DNA from: Echinococcus granulosus
Lineage: Eukaryota > Platyhelminthes > Cestoda > Cyclophyllidea > Taeniidae
Assembly: GCF_000524195.1 (NCBI RefSeq)
Contig: NW_020170386.1
Coordinates: forward strand, 107,363-171,362
Direction: 5' to 3'
Length of the DNA stretch: 64,000 bases
Program-made: the position numbers and the translations under genes
In this document: positions 26,625 through 41,600 of the stretch, piece by piece
Numbering within the stretch: the first letter of the stretch is position 1
Layout: each line of letters starts with the position of its first letter
Notes under the pieces: generated by a model
Seen by the model: the letters and a program-made list of their open reading frames with translations, nothing else
Told to the model about the DNA's origin: nothing
The model's database searches: none

Positions 26625-29600
26625 ATGCCATGGCAACCTAACCACGCTCCGACTGGTCAAAAGAGAGCCAATGAAATTGTTCAAATCAAAAGAAGCAGCT
26701 TTACCAGTCTCTGGCTGGGTGCTCCTATTAGATGGGAGAAGTGTGGGCATGCTGAACGAAGAATAAGTTATTACGGCTATAAAGGGTTGATGAAACATAC
26801 ATTCGTATCTTCGTCGCCTGGTCAGTACACTGTGACAGCAATCACGGAAAATCCATTACAAGACGTGTCCTTGTCCAAAAAATCTGAGGAATATTCTCGC
26901 ACGCGCACCTCTCGGGCCAAACAACTGCTCAACTCCCTAAGGAATTTCACTTCAGCCGGGACCACACCCACAGCTTCTCCGAACCGCAGTGCCAACAGTG
27001 GCGTGGTGTGCAGGATTCCGCGAGCTTGCTGTAGATACAGCAGTCCTCAGAAGCAACAGCACTTCAGGAGCTCCCCACGACTACGACTCAGCCAGACTGT
27101 AATCAACTCCGATGCTCAGGCATTTAGACGAAGGACAGAGTCGGATGGCTCTCCAGGAAGCGTGACAGGAACGACCATGGATATGAGGAAGCAACAGTTT
27201 GGCCAACTCAGTACGGTGAGTGATTAGGCGTAAATTAATAGATTAGTTGTTTAAAGCATTATCAAATTGCTTTTTAAATGTGCAGTTTGCTTTGTTTATT
27301 TTAAATAAAATTAAAACGATTTGCATTCATGTGGACTGATTTACAATTTTTCAAGCATACGACGATACAAATCAAGTCACTTTCAATGTTAATATGCATA
27401 AGCTGAATCGTACTGAATTTTTGGTTATCTTTTGGACTCATAGAAAGATTATAGTTTTTGGAGTGGAAATTAGCAATAGCGACTACTCAAAAAAGGAATA
27501 ATATGGAAGAACCCATTAATTTTAGTTTTTTGCCGGCCTCTGCATTCGTTTACTTTAAATAAAACCATTTGTTTTGAAAGTAAAAAGCATATTACCAAAA
27601 CGGCAACATTTTGATTACTATATGTAATTCAATATCTAAGATCTCCCATTAATTTCTTCTTTTCGCAATACTTAAATTGCGCCTTAGCACTATCGCTAGA
27701 GCAAATAGTATTTAGCTATATCTTCACCTTTGAGTAGGAAAAAGTTTATGCCCTCTACAAGCAACTAATTGAGCATTTGCTCGAGCCCAAATCGAGGTGA
27801 CGAATTGCGCAATATTGCTCAATTAGTATTTCGGGCTTAACAAAATCAGCCTAACAATAGATTTATGATACTTCCACCAAATTTTACATAATGTTCAATT
27901 GGTTTTCACATCCAATCATTAAATAAGCGTTTGCAATGAAAGGCAGCATAATGCATGGCTCGGTTTTCTGCCTTCTCCCAATTTCTTTGTGGCTTAGCCC
28001 ACTAATGTGCACACAAACTATGCATTCACTAAAGGGGATTAATTTTATCATTTCACTTGATTGGCAAGAACTAAGGTGATGAATACTAACTAATTCAGAA
28101 TCCTCGTGAATTCCAACTTTCCTTTACATGGACGGCTTTCTGAACTGCTCTGATTTTTCCGAATCATTGTGTGCATGAATACCACCGTGCCATAATGCAT
28201 TGGGTAGGGTTGCCGTCGTAGTATCAGATCAGAATTATATCCTCAATCAGTGTTTAGCTTTTCAAATTCAAAAATTGACTTATTCCAGAATTTGAAAGCC
28301 GGTATGAAATCCCGTGACCGGATTCGTGGGTCTCTACTGAAAGCTTTCTGTACTACATGAATAGTGATCTACCGCACAGGAAACCGTCATTTTTACCTAT
28401 TCAGTGCTAGATAAAGCTATTGTTAAGTAGAATTTCGTATATTTTGTTCGCCTGTAGGAAACGCAACATCCCATCTTATATAAAGCCATTCATCCATTAT
28501 GTAACGACGTGCTTACATTTTAATAAAAGCATCAGATAAATAACGATGCGTTTGTCAAGTCGGTCATCAGAAAAAGCTATTTCCATGCTCTCAACATTTG
28601 ATTTGTTAGGATTTTGCCAGTACCTCAAAGGCCAGTCAACTATTCATTAGCACAGCTAACTTAAAAATCATGGCCAATTGCAAAAGGCATATTGATTGTT
28701 ACTGTCGGCTTTGTATTAGACATATATGCAATAACTCTGAATAAAGGAAAATCTGGAAAACTCTACCTACTTTTAATCTATTTTTATCATGCTCTTGCGA
28801 TCTGTAGTTGAAGGAATACACTTCCCAATGAAAGCCTAACATTATGCCGCCATTTTGCGAAAAATAATGCAAAAGGATAAAATTTTCATGGTTAAAAAGG
28901 CCTTCTGAATTGAGACATTAATCGTAGTAATAAAGGTAATGTGGCTTTTGAAAAAAACATCAGTGAACTGTAGGTGGGGAGTATTCTGAGCGGAACAGAC
29001 CTTAAGAAGACTAACTTTTAAAAAACCTTGATAATCTTTGACATTCATCACTAGGCTAATTTAATTTCAGCTTAATATTAAATTATCTGATAGACGCCCT
29101 GGCAAGCCCACAAATACGCATTAAATGCATGCAACTTCCTCTTAAAAACGTAAATAAAAACCGACACCAAAATACACATTCATAATTGGAAATTTCGTTG
29201 ATGTTATTAATTCCAGATATAGGTCAAATCCTCTCCCCCAGTCAAAATCGCGTATATCATTCTATGCTGACAGATTACGGACCTCTCCGTATTCTCATAA
29301 CACACTCCATATCGGCATGCACTTTTGAACAAGACACTGTGATGGAAAATGAAGAAATGTTGACTGTTGAATGGATTCAACTCCAACTAAACACATTCAC
29401 TAATAAAAGTAGACTAAAACAAATCGTCATATTTATCATTAGTGTGAGTGAGGTTTCATTAAAAATAACTTGTCGTCAAAATGGAAATGATTTATGAAAG
29501 GAAAAAGTTCGCATAAGGATAAAGTGAATGTGGCACTTGAAGACCTTTAAAATGCCATATTTGATTGAACGCATACTTACCACTGAAATTCAATAAGAAA

Positions 29601-32600
29601 TCTATTCCTCTCCTAAAAAATGTGTAAAATAATTTAAGGTGCAGTCTCATCATGACCAAAAATCGAGAGGGTCTACCCATCACAGCGGATCGAAAACACG
29701 GATCTTTAAGCCCATTGAAAATTTCATGATGGACAACAAACCTTGCTCGTTAAAATGCAAATGTGGGTAGTGTTTAGAGGACCTATTCTTCAATTCATAC
29801 TTTATCAATTCGAGCACCTCTCGAATATAGCCTCCTACTCAAAAGGCGATGCACAATTAAAGACCGTGTATATCTGAATGTGCTCACTAGACATTTCAGC
29901 TTCATTATGAATACTTTAGATGATCAAACTAAGCAGAAGTAAAGTAGTATTAGAGCCATTAAAACCCGTTATGTTTGCAGCATTTTAGAATCAACCGTTT
30001 TAATTTGTTTAAAAACTGAGCATTTTGGAACTGGTACGTTTTGCTGCATAGGTAAGGTGTATAGGGAAGTGAGGTGATGAAAATTAAGAAAAACCACGAA
30101 TGAATTAATACTCCTTCAAAGTTACTTCCAAGCTCTAACCTTGACTTTACCTAGCAGCTAGCTTCTGATAGACATCGTCTTCACTCCTACATTACAGTGT
30201 ATTATGGATGGCCATTAGTTTTACTTTTCTATTCGGCATATTTCATAGAAAATTCACTCGAAAACAGCTTGATCCAATTTCATGCAAGTCAATTCGTTCC
30301 CAATAAGGCTCCTACATCTGACAATTTGTGCGGAATAGTTATATCACAGCTATATACAGGATGGCTAAATTTTTAAAAGTATCCAAGTATCCAAGTTTCC
30401 ACCTCCTGGCTACAGCCATCTTTGGTAGGTCCGTTTGAAAGAAGAATTGGTGTAGGTAAATATGTCCATATCTTAAAGTTTTTCAGTAGTTTTTGGGTCA
30501 CCTTAAACGCTATCTGTATATGATGGGATAGTTTCTCCGAAAGCCAATTAATGTGATCAAATTTAAGTGCTAACCCATAACACCCATTTAGTTGCATTAG
30601 TAACTTAGACTTATGGTCTACTTGTCAATTTACTCTGTTTACACGGCTACTCAAATCATGTTGGAACTCAAGAACAACAAACCGTGGCATTTAGCAGTTA
30701 AAGCAAATGAGTGAATCGTTTCAATGATTCATATGCTTGCACTTTTCATTTGCAGACTCGTAGGTCAAGTTGTTTTACGATAAGGACCCAATGACTCTGC
30801 CTGCGATAAAATTAAATTATACCATGTTCTTTTAAATTTTGAGTCTTATGCGAGCACAGATTTTACCCCCGGATCAACCTTTTCAAATGGCCGCCGCAGC
30901 GTGAACACACCATTTTACCACATCAAATAAGGTATTCAGCGGTTTAATGAGACGATACATAAACTTTTATCCGTTGAATTATTCCCCTTTAAATGACGAG
31001 GTGTTGCATGAATAATTGCATTACCAATCGCATTGCTACTAACCTTATCTATCTTTACTCACATTTTGGAAGTAGCAAACATTGCCCTACAATTTTTGTC
31101 TAATAAATAGAGAAGTGTTTCTCGAGCTCTCATCATTGTTAATACTTTTCATGAAACAAATACCTTTTTTCTAGTAGCACACAGAGAGTTTTTTGGTTTA
31201 CGGGGCTTGGTATTTGAGCTGTTAGGTGTAGAAACTGGCATTCCTAGTGCATTACGATATGTTCAAGGCAGTAATGTGCCAGCACACAGTCTGGGACACT
31301 GCACCCTCTCAAGCATACTTGAAACACAGAAGTACTGTAGGGGGCATTTGACTTTCTGACGCTTTAATGAAATGATCCTAGGATTTAGTTTTATGTTTGT
31401 GTAATTTAAAAGATATTATCGGTAAATAAACTGGTAAAATTTTTAATCACCGTTTAAATGTAATAAATCGAAATTTAGGACTACTAATTTAAAAGAAACC
31501 TATACCAATTAATTATGGCTGCCTTATAGAAATATTCAGAAAGTGTAGCTTAATTTTCTTCCCAATTCTATAATGGTTAGCGCTTTCAGATGAATTTGAA
31601 TTGTTAGAATATTGCCACGCATAAATTATCTCCTTAGCCAAAGCGGAGTGGAGAGGAAGCCTAGCATAAATAGATGAAAAGTGTCCTTGTAAAGCACGGT
31701 AACGTGTCAGACATGACCAGTAGGTGGAGACGATTGATTGTTGCTCAAAATCCCACCTGCGCATCTCCCACGTCTGCACGAATGCAAACGCAATTCCCTA
31801 CTTGGATTTTGATTGGCTTGTATTACTAATCAATCGCGCATTCTCCGTCCAATCGGAACGGCGCAGACACCTCGGTTGTACACTCGTGCCGTCCAATGGG
31901 CACGGCAAAGTGGGAAGCGCCTATTCTTTGGGAGACAAGATTTAACCCACACAAGTGTTAACACGGAAGACCTAATCGTTTTCTGAATTTTTGATATTTT
32001 GCATTGGAACTTATCTTGCCAATTGGTTCGGTCTGTCATGGGTTAAAACCATTCAAGTAAGCTATCAGCGTCTGATAGGAGGACATCTTTTGCTTTAAAA
32101 GTTGTAAATATTTTCACTTTTTTAGATTGTTGGTCCATTATACTTTCATTAAAAAAATCCATGGCACCCATATTTTCTTCTCAAGTAGCATTCATAACCC
32201 TTTTAAAAGTACCACACAATTAGGTGTTCGTAGCTTATGTGGCTCCTGGTAGGTCGCAGTTTGGCATTTTTCAATTTAAAGTAAAAAGTGCCTTTAACTT
32301 TCCACTATTCTAAGTTGTCATGGAAAAAATATCTGGTTTTCTGACGTTTTACTTTCAATTATCTTGTAACTCCTTCAAATTCATCTGGGAATGAAGACTA
32401 TCCTAATTCAGTTTTTTTGGAGCAAAGCTATGAACTGTTTGCCCTTTGTCTTGTAATTTCACAGAAGAATCAATTAATCCTCACTTTTCACTGCAGATTT
32501 TGGCGAATTATGTAATCTTCCCTGCTTCCTCCCACGAATGCTCGTATATCGAGCAAAAGGCAGGTTTTTCATTTTTTGGGTTTTATTTCATAACACTCAT

Positions 32601-35600
32601 GTCTACAAAGTGTAGCCACTAGTAGAATGCTATCTTTGCAAATCAGTGAAAGATCGAAAAGACGTGACAGCCTGTCCATATATGTCCCTGCTACTATAAT
32701 TGCGATGGGAATTTTGATTATCGGGAATAACATAACGTACAATCCTAACAGAATCAACAGAACTTTATTGTGGATCTAAATTATGAGGAGGCGTAATTTG
32801 CCAATTGGTTGTTTTCTAAAGTGATTTCTTTTCATTACAAAATAGTCGTTTTCATCAGCTATTTATAACATGCGGAGCATTCATTTAGCTGTGTGATCAA
32901 GCATTTAGCTACCAAATTCACTGGATATTTCACGGCCTGCCTAATTTAGGCTTTCAAATGAATCGTTTAAGTTCGACTTCTCTTTTTGATGTTTTTTGTA
33001 ACCTTCGCACTTCTTTTGTCCGTCAGAGGAGTAGTAATTTCATGAGTAAGGCTTATATATCGTGCACTTTGCGCGTGCTTTCAAAAGAGCATACCTTCTC
33101 TTCCAGCGAAAGCGATCTCACCGTCAAAATTAAACTGGATGGCAATCAGATGTTTCCTCTGGGATCCACATGCTCAAATTTGGAGTTCCGGCCATGATGC
33201 GTCTTTTAAATAACTAAGAAAATTTGAGGATGAACATAGTTATAATAAAACTAGTGGGAAAAGTTGTTTCATTTGGTGTGAGAGTGTCACTCTTGTTAGA
33301 GTCCAGTGCTCTGTTCTACCACATGAGTTTAACCATTTGCAAAGACTATCTACAGGTTTATGTGTTTGAACATCATGTTTTAAGAGATGCTGTGAGCACA
33401 TGAAATCACACGTAAATATATGGGTTTTGCGGATTGCAGGGCTTTATCCTTGCAATCCAAAATAGTGCTTTTATTTTATGCTTACCGTTTACTTAAAAAA
33501 AATCGGTCCAATTTCTTATCTGCTGGTTTACTGCCAGGTCATACATTTCTATCAAAATTTGATGCAATGAAACACCTCAGAGGTATCGCAAAACAAGTTA
33601 AGGTACTGATTTATTTGGTGATCCACCGTTTTTAAATATAACATTAGTTGCCTGGCTAAAATGAAGCCTTCACTGTGGCTCAGTGATACAGCAAAGTTAT
33701 GCTCATTAAATATTAGGTAACTGTTCTACTAAATTGCAGGAGAATCAAAAAGCAAAAATGTGGGTATAAGTTTACCGAATATCTATGACTGGAACAGTTA
33801 ACAGGAGCATAAAACTTCGTCTTTAATGAGATGGCAATTGTTAATTCAAGTTAGTTTATTGTAAAATGCTTTGAATTGAAAAAACGTTTTGAATGCTTAA
33901 AGGTGAACACCGTGTTTGTGATCGAGAAATGGGCCTAAAAAGTGCAAACCTGAATAATTTATTCATGCTAAGCCCTGCCCCTAGGAAGCCGATATTTGCA
34001 TTTCAGTGAGGATTTATCATACATCCGAACACTTGGTATCAAAGTCCAAAAAATAGTCTTGCCATAGCTGGGAAATTGTTTCCATTAATTGTCTTGCAAA
34101 TGTATTAATTGAAGATCGTCGTATTTAGCAAAGCGTGTTCATAAAGTGCAGCCTCGATGTGAATTTAGATCCAAAATATGAAGCTCATTAAACTGAAGTG
34201 TAAAATGAAATGTACGTACTTTCAAATGATCCATGCTTTTTGAATATTTATGCTAACCTAGTGGGTTTTTTTAATAGCAGGGACGGGGATGAGAAGTTGG
34301 AATAGAACTTGTGTCCTTCAGTATGTGTGAGAATGGTAACCTTTGCCACTTGCAGACCTCAAGTGCTTCTAGCATAGCTAATGCCGTTCGGTCACCAGAA
34401 ATAAGGAAGCCACAAAGCAACCAAATGTCCTCTATTCCTAAATCACTCACGGAGGCGAAGCGAGGCACATCACTTGCCAATGGAGGGATCGCTGCTGCTG
34501 GTGCTAATGGTGGAGGTGGTAGTGGTAGTCTCACCTCGAGAATCCCCACGGCGCCTATGGCACCGAGCATGGTGGTGGGGGCAGGTGCAGCCACCAATCT
34601 GGGCCGGAAGACGAGGGTAGCAGCAGTGGCCCACCAGAAGACACTCCTCACCAGTAATCTGGGCGTCACCTCGCCACCCACCCAGAGGCCCGTCGACTCA
34701 CACTACGGCAGCGTACGTCGTGCCGAGATCACCAAGGTGATAGGCCAGACTACCGCAGTAACTGCTACGCCGGCGGGGGCCCAAGTTCATCAGGGAAACC
34801 AAACCTACACCCTCATCGCCTACCAGCCCACCCAGTCTGGTACGTTAATCCCACTAGCTTACACTCGTAGTTTACATTCTACCTTAATCGTTTATTTTTT
34901 TCGGAGGAAGAGATTAGTTTCTTACTTATGAAATGGCTTTTCTTAGCATCTGGAAGAAATCGTTATTATAAAGGCCTTCTGGACTTAAAGCTAAAACATC
35001 GCGTGATGTCTAGGTGTCAAGATTCTGGCGACATTCGTCACCCATATTTACCCCAAAATTGCAAGAGACGAATCTGCATGCTAAAATGCAACCTTTTTAG
35101 GAATGTACTATCATCTCATTCCATCCATATATGTAAATGTAATGTTAAAAAAAGTCATAGATAACCCCATCAAAGCTCCACTTAGGCATAAAATAATTGT
35201 ATCCCTTGATGTTTGCGATACTATCGTCTCTATCAATAATGCTTTTTTTCAGTAGGACACTTTATTTAACTGCAAAAAGAACTTCCCTTTATCGGGTTTG
35301 AAGAGTAACGGTAAGAGCTATCTGTATTTTTCAGACCCTCACAGAAAGGTCCAGAACCAACCAGCTGTCCTCTACGCAATTCCCTCAAGCCACGCCTTCC
35401 TTCAACAGCATCAGCTCCATCAAATAACTCAACAGCAACAACAACAACATTCCTCACAAGCAAGTCTTAAACCATTTCAACATGCGATGCCTCATAAAGT
35501 TTCAGCGACATAAGCAAAATTAGCTAATCGTAGCATCGTGAAATGCAGCTTTTGCCTAATTTGACTTAGTTATGGGGGACTTCCATGGCACAACAAAAAG

Positions 35601-38600
35601 AATGCTTACCTAACATGCATCTCAAAGGAGTAGAGATAGTCACTCATGTTGTTGGTAACAACAAGTAATCTAATGTTTCATGCATAATTGTTATTAATGT
35701 ATTTAATGAATGGAGCAATTAATAGTATCTAATAAAAGTGCTCTCAGGGATTCAGTAAGTATAAAATGGAAAGCTATGCTTATTTATAATTCTTTGCACG
35801 GTTCATACCCTATAATTTCCTCCTTACTTTGAAAATGACAGCAAATTTTGCAACTAACCACAACTCGGTATATCTGTGTTTGCATCTTTTCTGTTTTTGT
35901 CGATTTGCATGGACGTCAATTTACAACTAAATAAAGTTCTAAAAATTGAAAACTCGTGTTGGTAGGTCATAAAACAGGGTTCAGACGTGATATTTATAAA
36001 ACCATTCATCATCTGCACTTTGTAGGATGATTTGAGTATTGTTAATACTACGATTTAACAATGATGCATTACCTTCTTGCCGCCCTTTTTTTACACTGTG
36101 ACCACAACCACGTGGACTGGACATATTGCATTCATTTCAGTTCATCGATGCTTTTCGATCTAAAATAAGCATAAATGAGGTAAATATGTACTTATCTACA
36201 CTACTGAATTCTTGAAAAAGTATGCAGAATAATCGTTTGGACTAATAGACTATAGCTACGCAATAACTAAACGCTGACCTCATTTGCTTTGTCTCCATGT
36301 ATGATCATAATCTCTCACATAATCCTTTTTGCTTAATTTTTGTCGATGTCCCCCCATCAACTTCGTCACACATATCCTTAGCATTGCAGTAAATTAAAGT
36401 TTTATCGATATTTTTGGAAAAAGTCCAATTCCATGGGACTGTAAGATCAGCTGCTGTGATGTCTATTTGGCCCTCTTCAGCCCGTCTCAGGTGGCATTAC
36501 ACCAGCAGCAGTGTTGATGCCGTCAACTCTTCCAGGCCATGCACATCCGCACGTCCATGGCTCCAACGCCTGCGATGTGGGACAACAGCAGCGGACGACA
36601 GTGACGACGACAACAACGGCGACGATGGCAACACCAGTGCATCGACCAGCGGAACTGGTTTGCACCTGTCCGCCTGAGCTCCATCAAGGTAATCAAAAAT
36701 GTTCTCCTTTCACCCTTCTCCCTTCAGTCATTCGATGCTCACACGATTGCGACTTTGTTTTGCATGGACACTAGCGCCGAGTTTGTCTAAAAGAAAATAA
36801 GAACACAAACCCTCCAATGTTCATAAATAAAAATGGACCGTTGGTACATGTGCAGGTGAAAGTGATATAATTAATTTAGCCAACAGCATTTATGATACCT
36901 CTTCCGTTATTTTAAATGAATACTTTAAAAGGTATCATCGATTTAGCTCAAATGCATGTTACAATTATGTTTATTTCGGATTGTGGGTAAAAAGGAACTG
37001 TAAAATTGATGGGATTGACTATCTATGTTCAACTAACGCATTTAGTTCCCTAACACATGAAAAAACACTAAATTATAACGCAAGTGCACGTCAGACTCCA
37101 CGCTTAATAAAATCTCACTTTAAAACCAAAGAATGGAGACTTTTTTAAATGAAACGGAAAACAATGAAGTTTTGCTACAAAGTTAATCACGACGTCTGTT
37201 CAATATACATTTACGCGTTAACTTCCTCAGGAGTAAATTGTGGCAGTTTATTCGGAGGAAAAATTACAAATATACAATGGGAGTCCTTCCTGGTGCAACT
37301 CACTATAATTACCATTGTTTCGGTGAAGATAGGAAGTAATAAAGGATATATAAAGGTATTTTGACATATTTAAAGCAAATAACTTACGGAGAGCACGCAT
37401 TTTGCCCATCAATTTTTAGCGGAAACTTATTACTTGGTGGAGCACTAAAGTGCATAAAGATATCCACTTTACGTGATATAACTAAATGCTTAACTAATAC
37501 CTTCAACCAAAATGCAGGCTAGTGTGGACTGTCTCCATGTTTAACAGAGTGAAATGTCGCGGGTGTCGTTGTGGCAGAAAACTATTACATCAATTCGGTC
37601 GAAGTATTGCCGTGTCTTCACTGGAAATGACCCATTTAATTGCATATGTCTACTTTGATTTGGAAAACACCATTTGTATTTTTAAGCAAACTTTAGCATC
37701 ACTACTTCTCATAAAAGGTGATTCCCGGCAAGATTGAGGGTGATTATTTTATGAGCTATGTAACTAAGCATATGACAATTTTTCTGAAAATAGACCAATG
37801 CACAAGAACCCTACTGCCTTGTCGGAGCAACCACTTAAGCTGATTTGATTTCAGACTGCTACACTTAACCGCTTTTTTTTTTCACTTCGCTAACCGTTAA
37901 CTGTAGTTTCCTACCAAATTCAGCCCTCATTGAGCATCATCAGCAACGTCAAGGCCAACAGAATTCGCAGAATTTCCTCCTGATCAATCGTGATCAACCC
38001 GCACTCCAGTTTCCGGACGTGTCTCATACAACCTTACATGCAGAAAGAAAACTGAGGCAAGTTCACGTCATATGCTACAAATAATTTTACACAACATGTA
38101 ATTCCATGAATATGGCATCAGTAATCAAGCCCACAAATTTTATTCACTTATAAATAAATACTGTACAGAATACATGTCTTATTTGTTACACCTCGAATAC
38201 GCATGCTTTTGCTCAATTGTGTTGAACAGGTTGAAAATCTTTCCTGTGTTCAAACAAAGATGCAAGACACAGGACTTCTTTGAATCAGTAATTAATGTAA
38301 ATTTCTATTTCATTTCCTCTGCTATTTCTATACGCAGTATGTTAAGCTCTGGGGTCACATTTTCCGTTCCGAAGTTGAACATTTCTTATTGGCAAAAATC
38401 AAAGCAACCTTATCAGTACGAGGCATTAGTGAAGTATGGCTTAAGACGTGGAACATAGTAGTTGTTATTGATCCGAACCTGGTAATTATTCGCGCAGCAC
38501 ACCGGACAGCGGTCAATATCAGTGCGCGGACCTTCACTGCCCTCAGCAAGGCCGGGAGATGGACGCTGAGTCGCACGTCAACTACCTAGTTACGCTCTTT

Positions 38601-41600
38601 CAGGTGCTGATGGCCTCTGGGGTTCGTGGGGAATCCTTTGTCAGTGCCTTTCGACTATTGGGACTGTTGCCACAACTCACAGGTGCATTCACATCTTCTT
38701 ACCAAGCCCTAGCTCATTGCCAAAAATTATTGATACTCTATAGGCGGCTAAAGTGTGTAAGCGGTTCCTTCAGATCGTAGCAATGAAGCGGATATTAGTC
38801 TTACCTAGAGGAGCTATTAAATAGATATTATTTGGATTTCAGTTATACGTGTAAATGCCAAGCCAAAATGGGATGTTTTTAGTGTAGTAGCAGTCAAAGT
38901 GGAAAAAGAAATATTAAAATCGACTACAACTTTAGCAGCCCAAGTTCGTGGATAGTACGCAAGCGAATTCATTTACTTTTGCATTACGTCATTGAAGCCA
39001 AAAAGAGATATTTTAAACGCATAGTTTATGGTAACATTGTAAAACGCATTAGCCAAAATCAATCTATTTGTCTAAATGTGCCTGTCATTTGCATCAGGTA
39101 TGAGCATAGACACACTGTTAAGATCTCTTCCCGTTTCTGAAATTTGCCCGAATCTCCTTTACGGCTTAATTTCACTGGCATGATTCAAGTCCCATTCGTC
39201 CAAAACAAATAGGAAAGTTTTCGAGGATTTCGCGTTAGATTTATTCAGAAGACGGGTGGACCAGGTAAAAAAATCGTCAGCAAATACTGATTTAAGTTTC
39301 CAATCGGATTAAAAGTAAGTAAAACAGGCGACTTACAAAATCGAACCTGGGAAATGTGCCTGTTAAAATGTAATATTAGTATCTTTTGAAATAAATAAGT
39401 ACTTAAGGCACTTCATTAACATCAACTACCTCATTGGCACATTAAAGATTTACAGAGGGAGACCGCTTTTCGTGCGAAAAACGAGTTACAGCAAGTTCGT
39501 GTCGCGTTATCTGATTTGAAGCAGGAGCAAATGCGGATGAAAACAATCTTTGCAAAGGAGGTTCAGTGCTGTGAAAGGCAGATAGCTGTAAGTATTCATT
39601 CCCCATTGATTGGTCATTTAAAGTAAAATCCTGATGCTGTTAAATTGTCTACGTGGTATTCCCAGGTGCAGTTGAAGAAGTACGAGCGCAGAAAGGGTCT
39701 ACAGCAGGCCCAACCCTTCTACGACACCAGAATACATAAGGTGCGCTCGGACAGACAAACGTTGGACAATGCGCTTGCGGCCTATCAGACCACGTGGTCT
39801 TCTCTAATTGGTCAGTTAGCGGACCTAGAGGGCGTCATTGAAGAGACAGGCAATGATGTGCTCAAGGGTAGATGCCGAATCACCTTTCAAATGGTCAGCG
39901 CTCTCGAGGATCGCTTACAGCTTGCGACGTCAGCTATTGAATTTTGCTGTGGTGCGCTAATCTTTTTTGCAATAAAGTGGTAAGAGGTGTTGGATTATGA
40001 AGCAGCTTTACTGGTGATTTAAATATTTTGCCCTGTAGAAAGTGATCCCCTCCTGCGGAAGTCAATTTGGCAACATGCAGAGAACGAGATGGATTCGGCT
40101 GAACAGGAAACGCGGTAATTGATACTTGCTTTCATACATTTCAGTGCAATCTCCGCATTGAGCACTTTTTAAGTGCTACAGAATATCGGTTGCTTAAAAG
40201 TCATGCATCACCAGCAATTATAATCACATGAGCATTTAGTCATTTGTTGAATAGCGAGAAAATGCATTCATACTTTGAAATTATAAATTACAACATTTGG
40301 TTGTAATGAGGAAGTTTGAGTGATTTTCAGTATTCATGTACAGATTTATCTGAGTGGATCTGCAAAGTTAATTTGCGTGTTAAGCTTTAAGGCAAGCCAT
40401 CGTTATGCAATCACACAGGTTTCTATTCCACTTGTTTACAGGATTCTCGAAGAACAGCTAGAACAGTTATCAGACTTGCAGGAGCGCAGTGCTAGGCTAA
40501 ATGGAACAATCGCAACACTAAAACGGTAAACAACGTACCGACACGCCATTATTTTGTGCACTTTTTCCAAATGCTTTGTATTTAATTAATTTTTTTATGG
40601 GGATGAGTTCAATTAATTCCATTGTATTTGGTAAAATACCTATAGCACATAGCATTCACAACCATTCAATGTAATATTTCATTCAAAATGGGTGGGTGAA
40701 TGAGGCGCGCTTTTGTTCTGAAAAACTGTTTTTTCCAACAGATCACGTCCGGAGTCAGTAAATAGTATAGTTTCATTTTATTACACACATCGACTCCGGG
40801 CAATTATTTCCGCCCAAATCCTCTTCAGCAGTACATTTTTACTTGGATAGGTTGGCAAAAGTAAACACGAACACCCGACAAAGTGAGCAGCAGCTGCAAC
40901 GCTTACAATCACTAGGAGGAATATTGAATCCGACTGCCGCGGATAGTGGAAGTACCGAAAGGAAACGACTAATGGCCACTATCAGTCTCTTGCAACCTGA
41001 TCATGATGAACGAATGCGTAGCATAGAGGTAGTCCACGAAAAAGTTCGAGTGGTTATGTGTATTAAATTGTAGGATTCAGACATTAAATAATGACTGGCT
41101 TAAAATAAAACATTCGATTGGTGGTTGTTTACTTGATTTATCGCATCGTTAAACTTGTTTAGGATGAAAAAAACAAAGTTAACTTTTGATACTGGATACT
41201 TAAATGTACAAGTGAGGTAATCGTCACCTCATCCCGCTTTGGTCTATTTCTTTTTGTGCAAGTTATCATACTTAGCAAGCTAGCCTTTCTAGTACTTTCG
41301 TAGGGTATACCCAAACATGTATCACACGTTCGTTAGACCCAGTGTTCGCTTATTTTAATTTGTAATGCTACAAATATTACTGGACTAGTGCCCAGAATCA
41401 AGCACACGTTGAAGCAAATTTCAATCAAAACTAAGGTTTCTTTGTAATTTTTGCATTCCTTTGCAACTTAGATTCAAGAAGCCCTTCGCGAGCGACGAAA
41501 ACGCGTGTTTCGAGACCCCCCAGTGTTTAAAGGTCCCGCTAAAGCACTCCTTCTCAATGGCATTCATATTTCGCCCATTTGGCCGGAGGGCTTTTCACGT

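Larger units (their letters stand above)
27216..34355 (+). other. 7.1-kb first intron of the long coiled-coil gene
   Basis: Begins with a strong donor (ACG|GTGAGT) and ends at CACTTGCAG. Open frames inside, including 29186-29497, are within the length expected by chance and lack splice support. It contains a 12-bp inverted repeat at 27764-27827 and a CCAAT-rich patch at 31812-32026, listed separately. Confidence 0.65.

Noticed and set aside
26620..26640. RFX X-box-like palindrome around TGCCATGGCAAC
   Set aside because: Only the right half matches the consensus, and it coincides with the proposed start codon; a chance palindrome is as likely.
29186..29497. 103-codon plus-strand frame in the long intron
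   Set aside because: No splice borders in the right phase and no recognisable domain; probably a chance frame.
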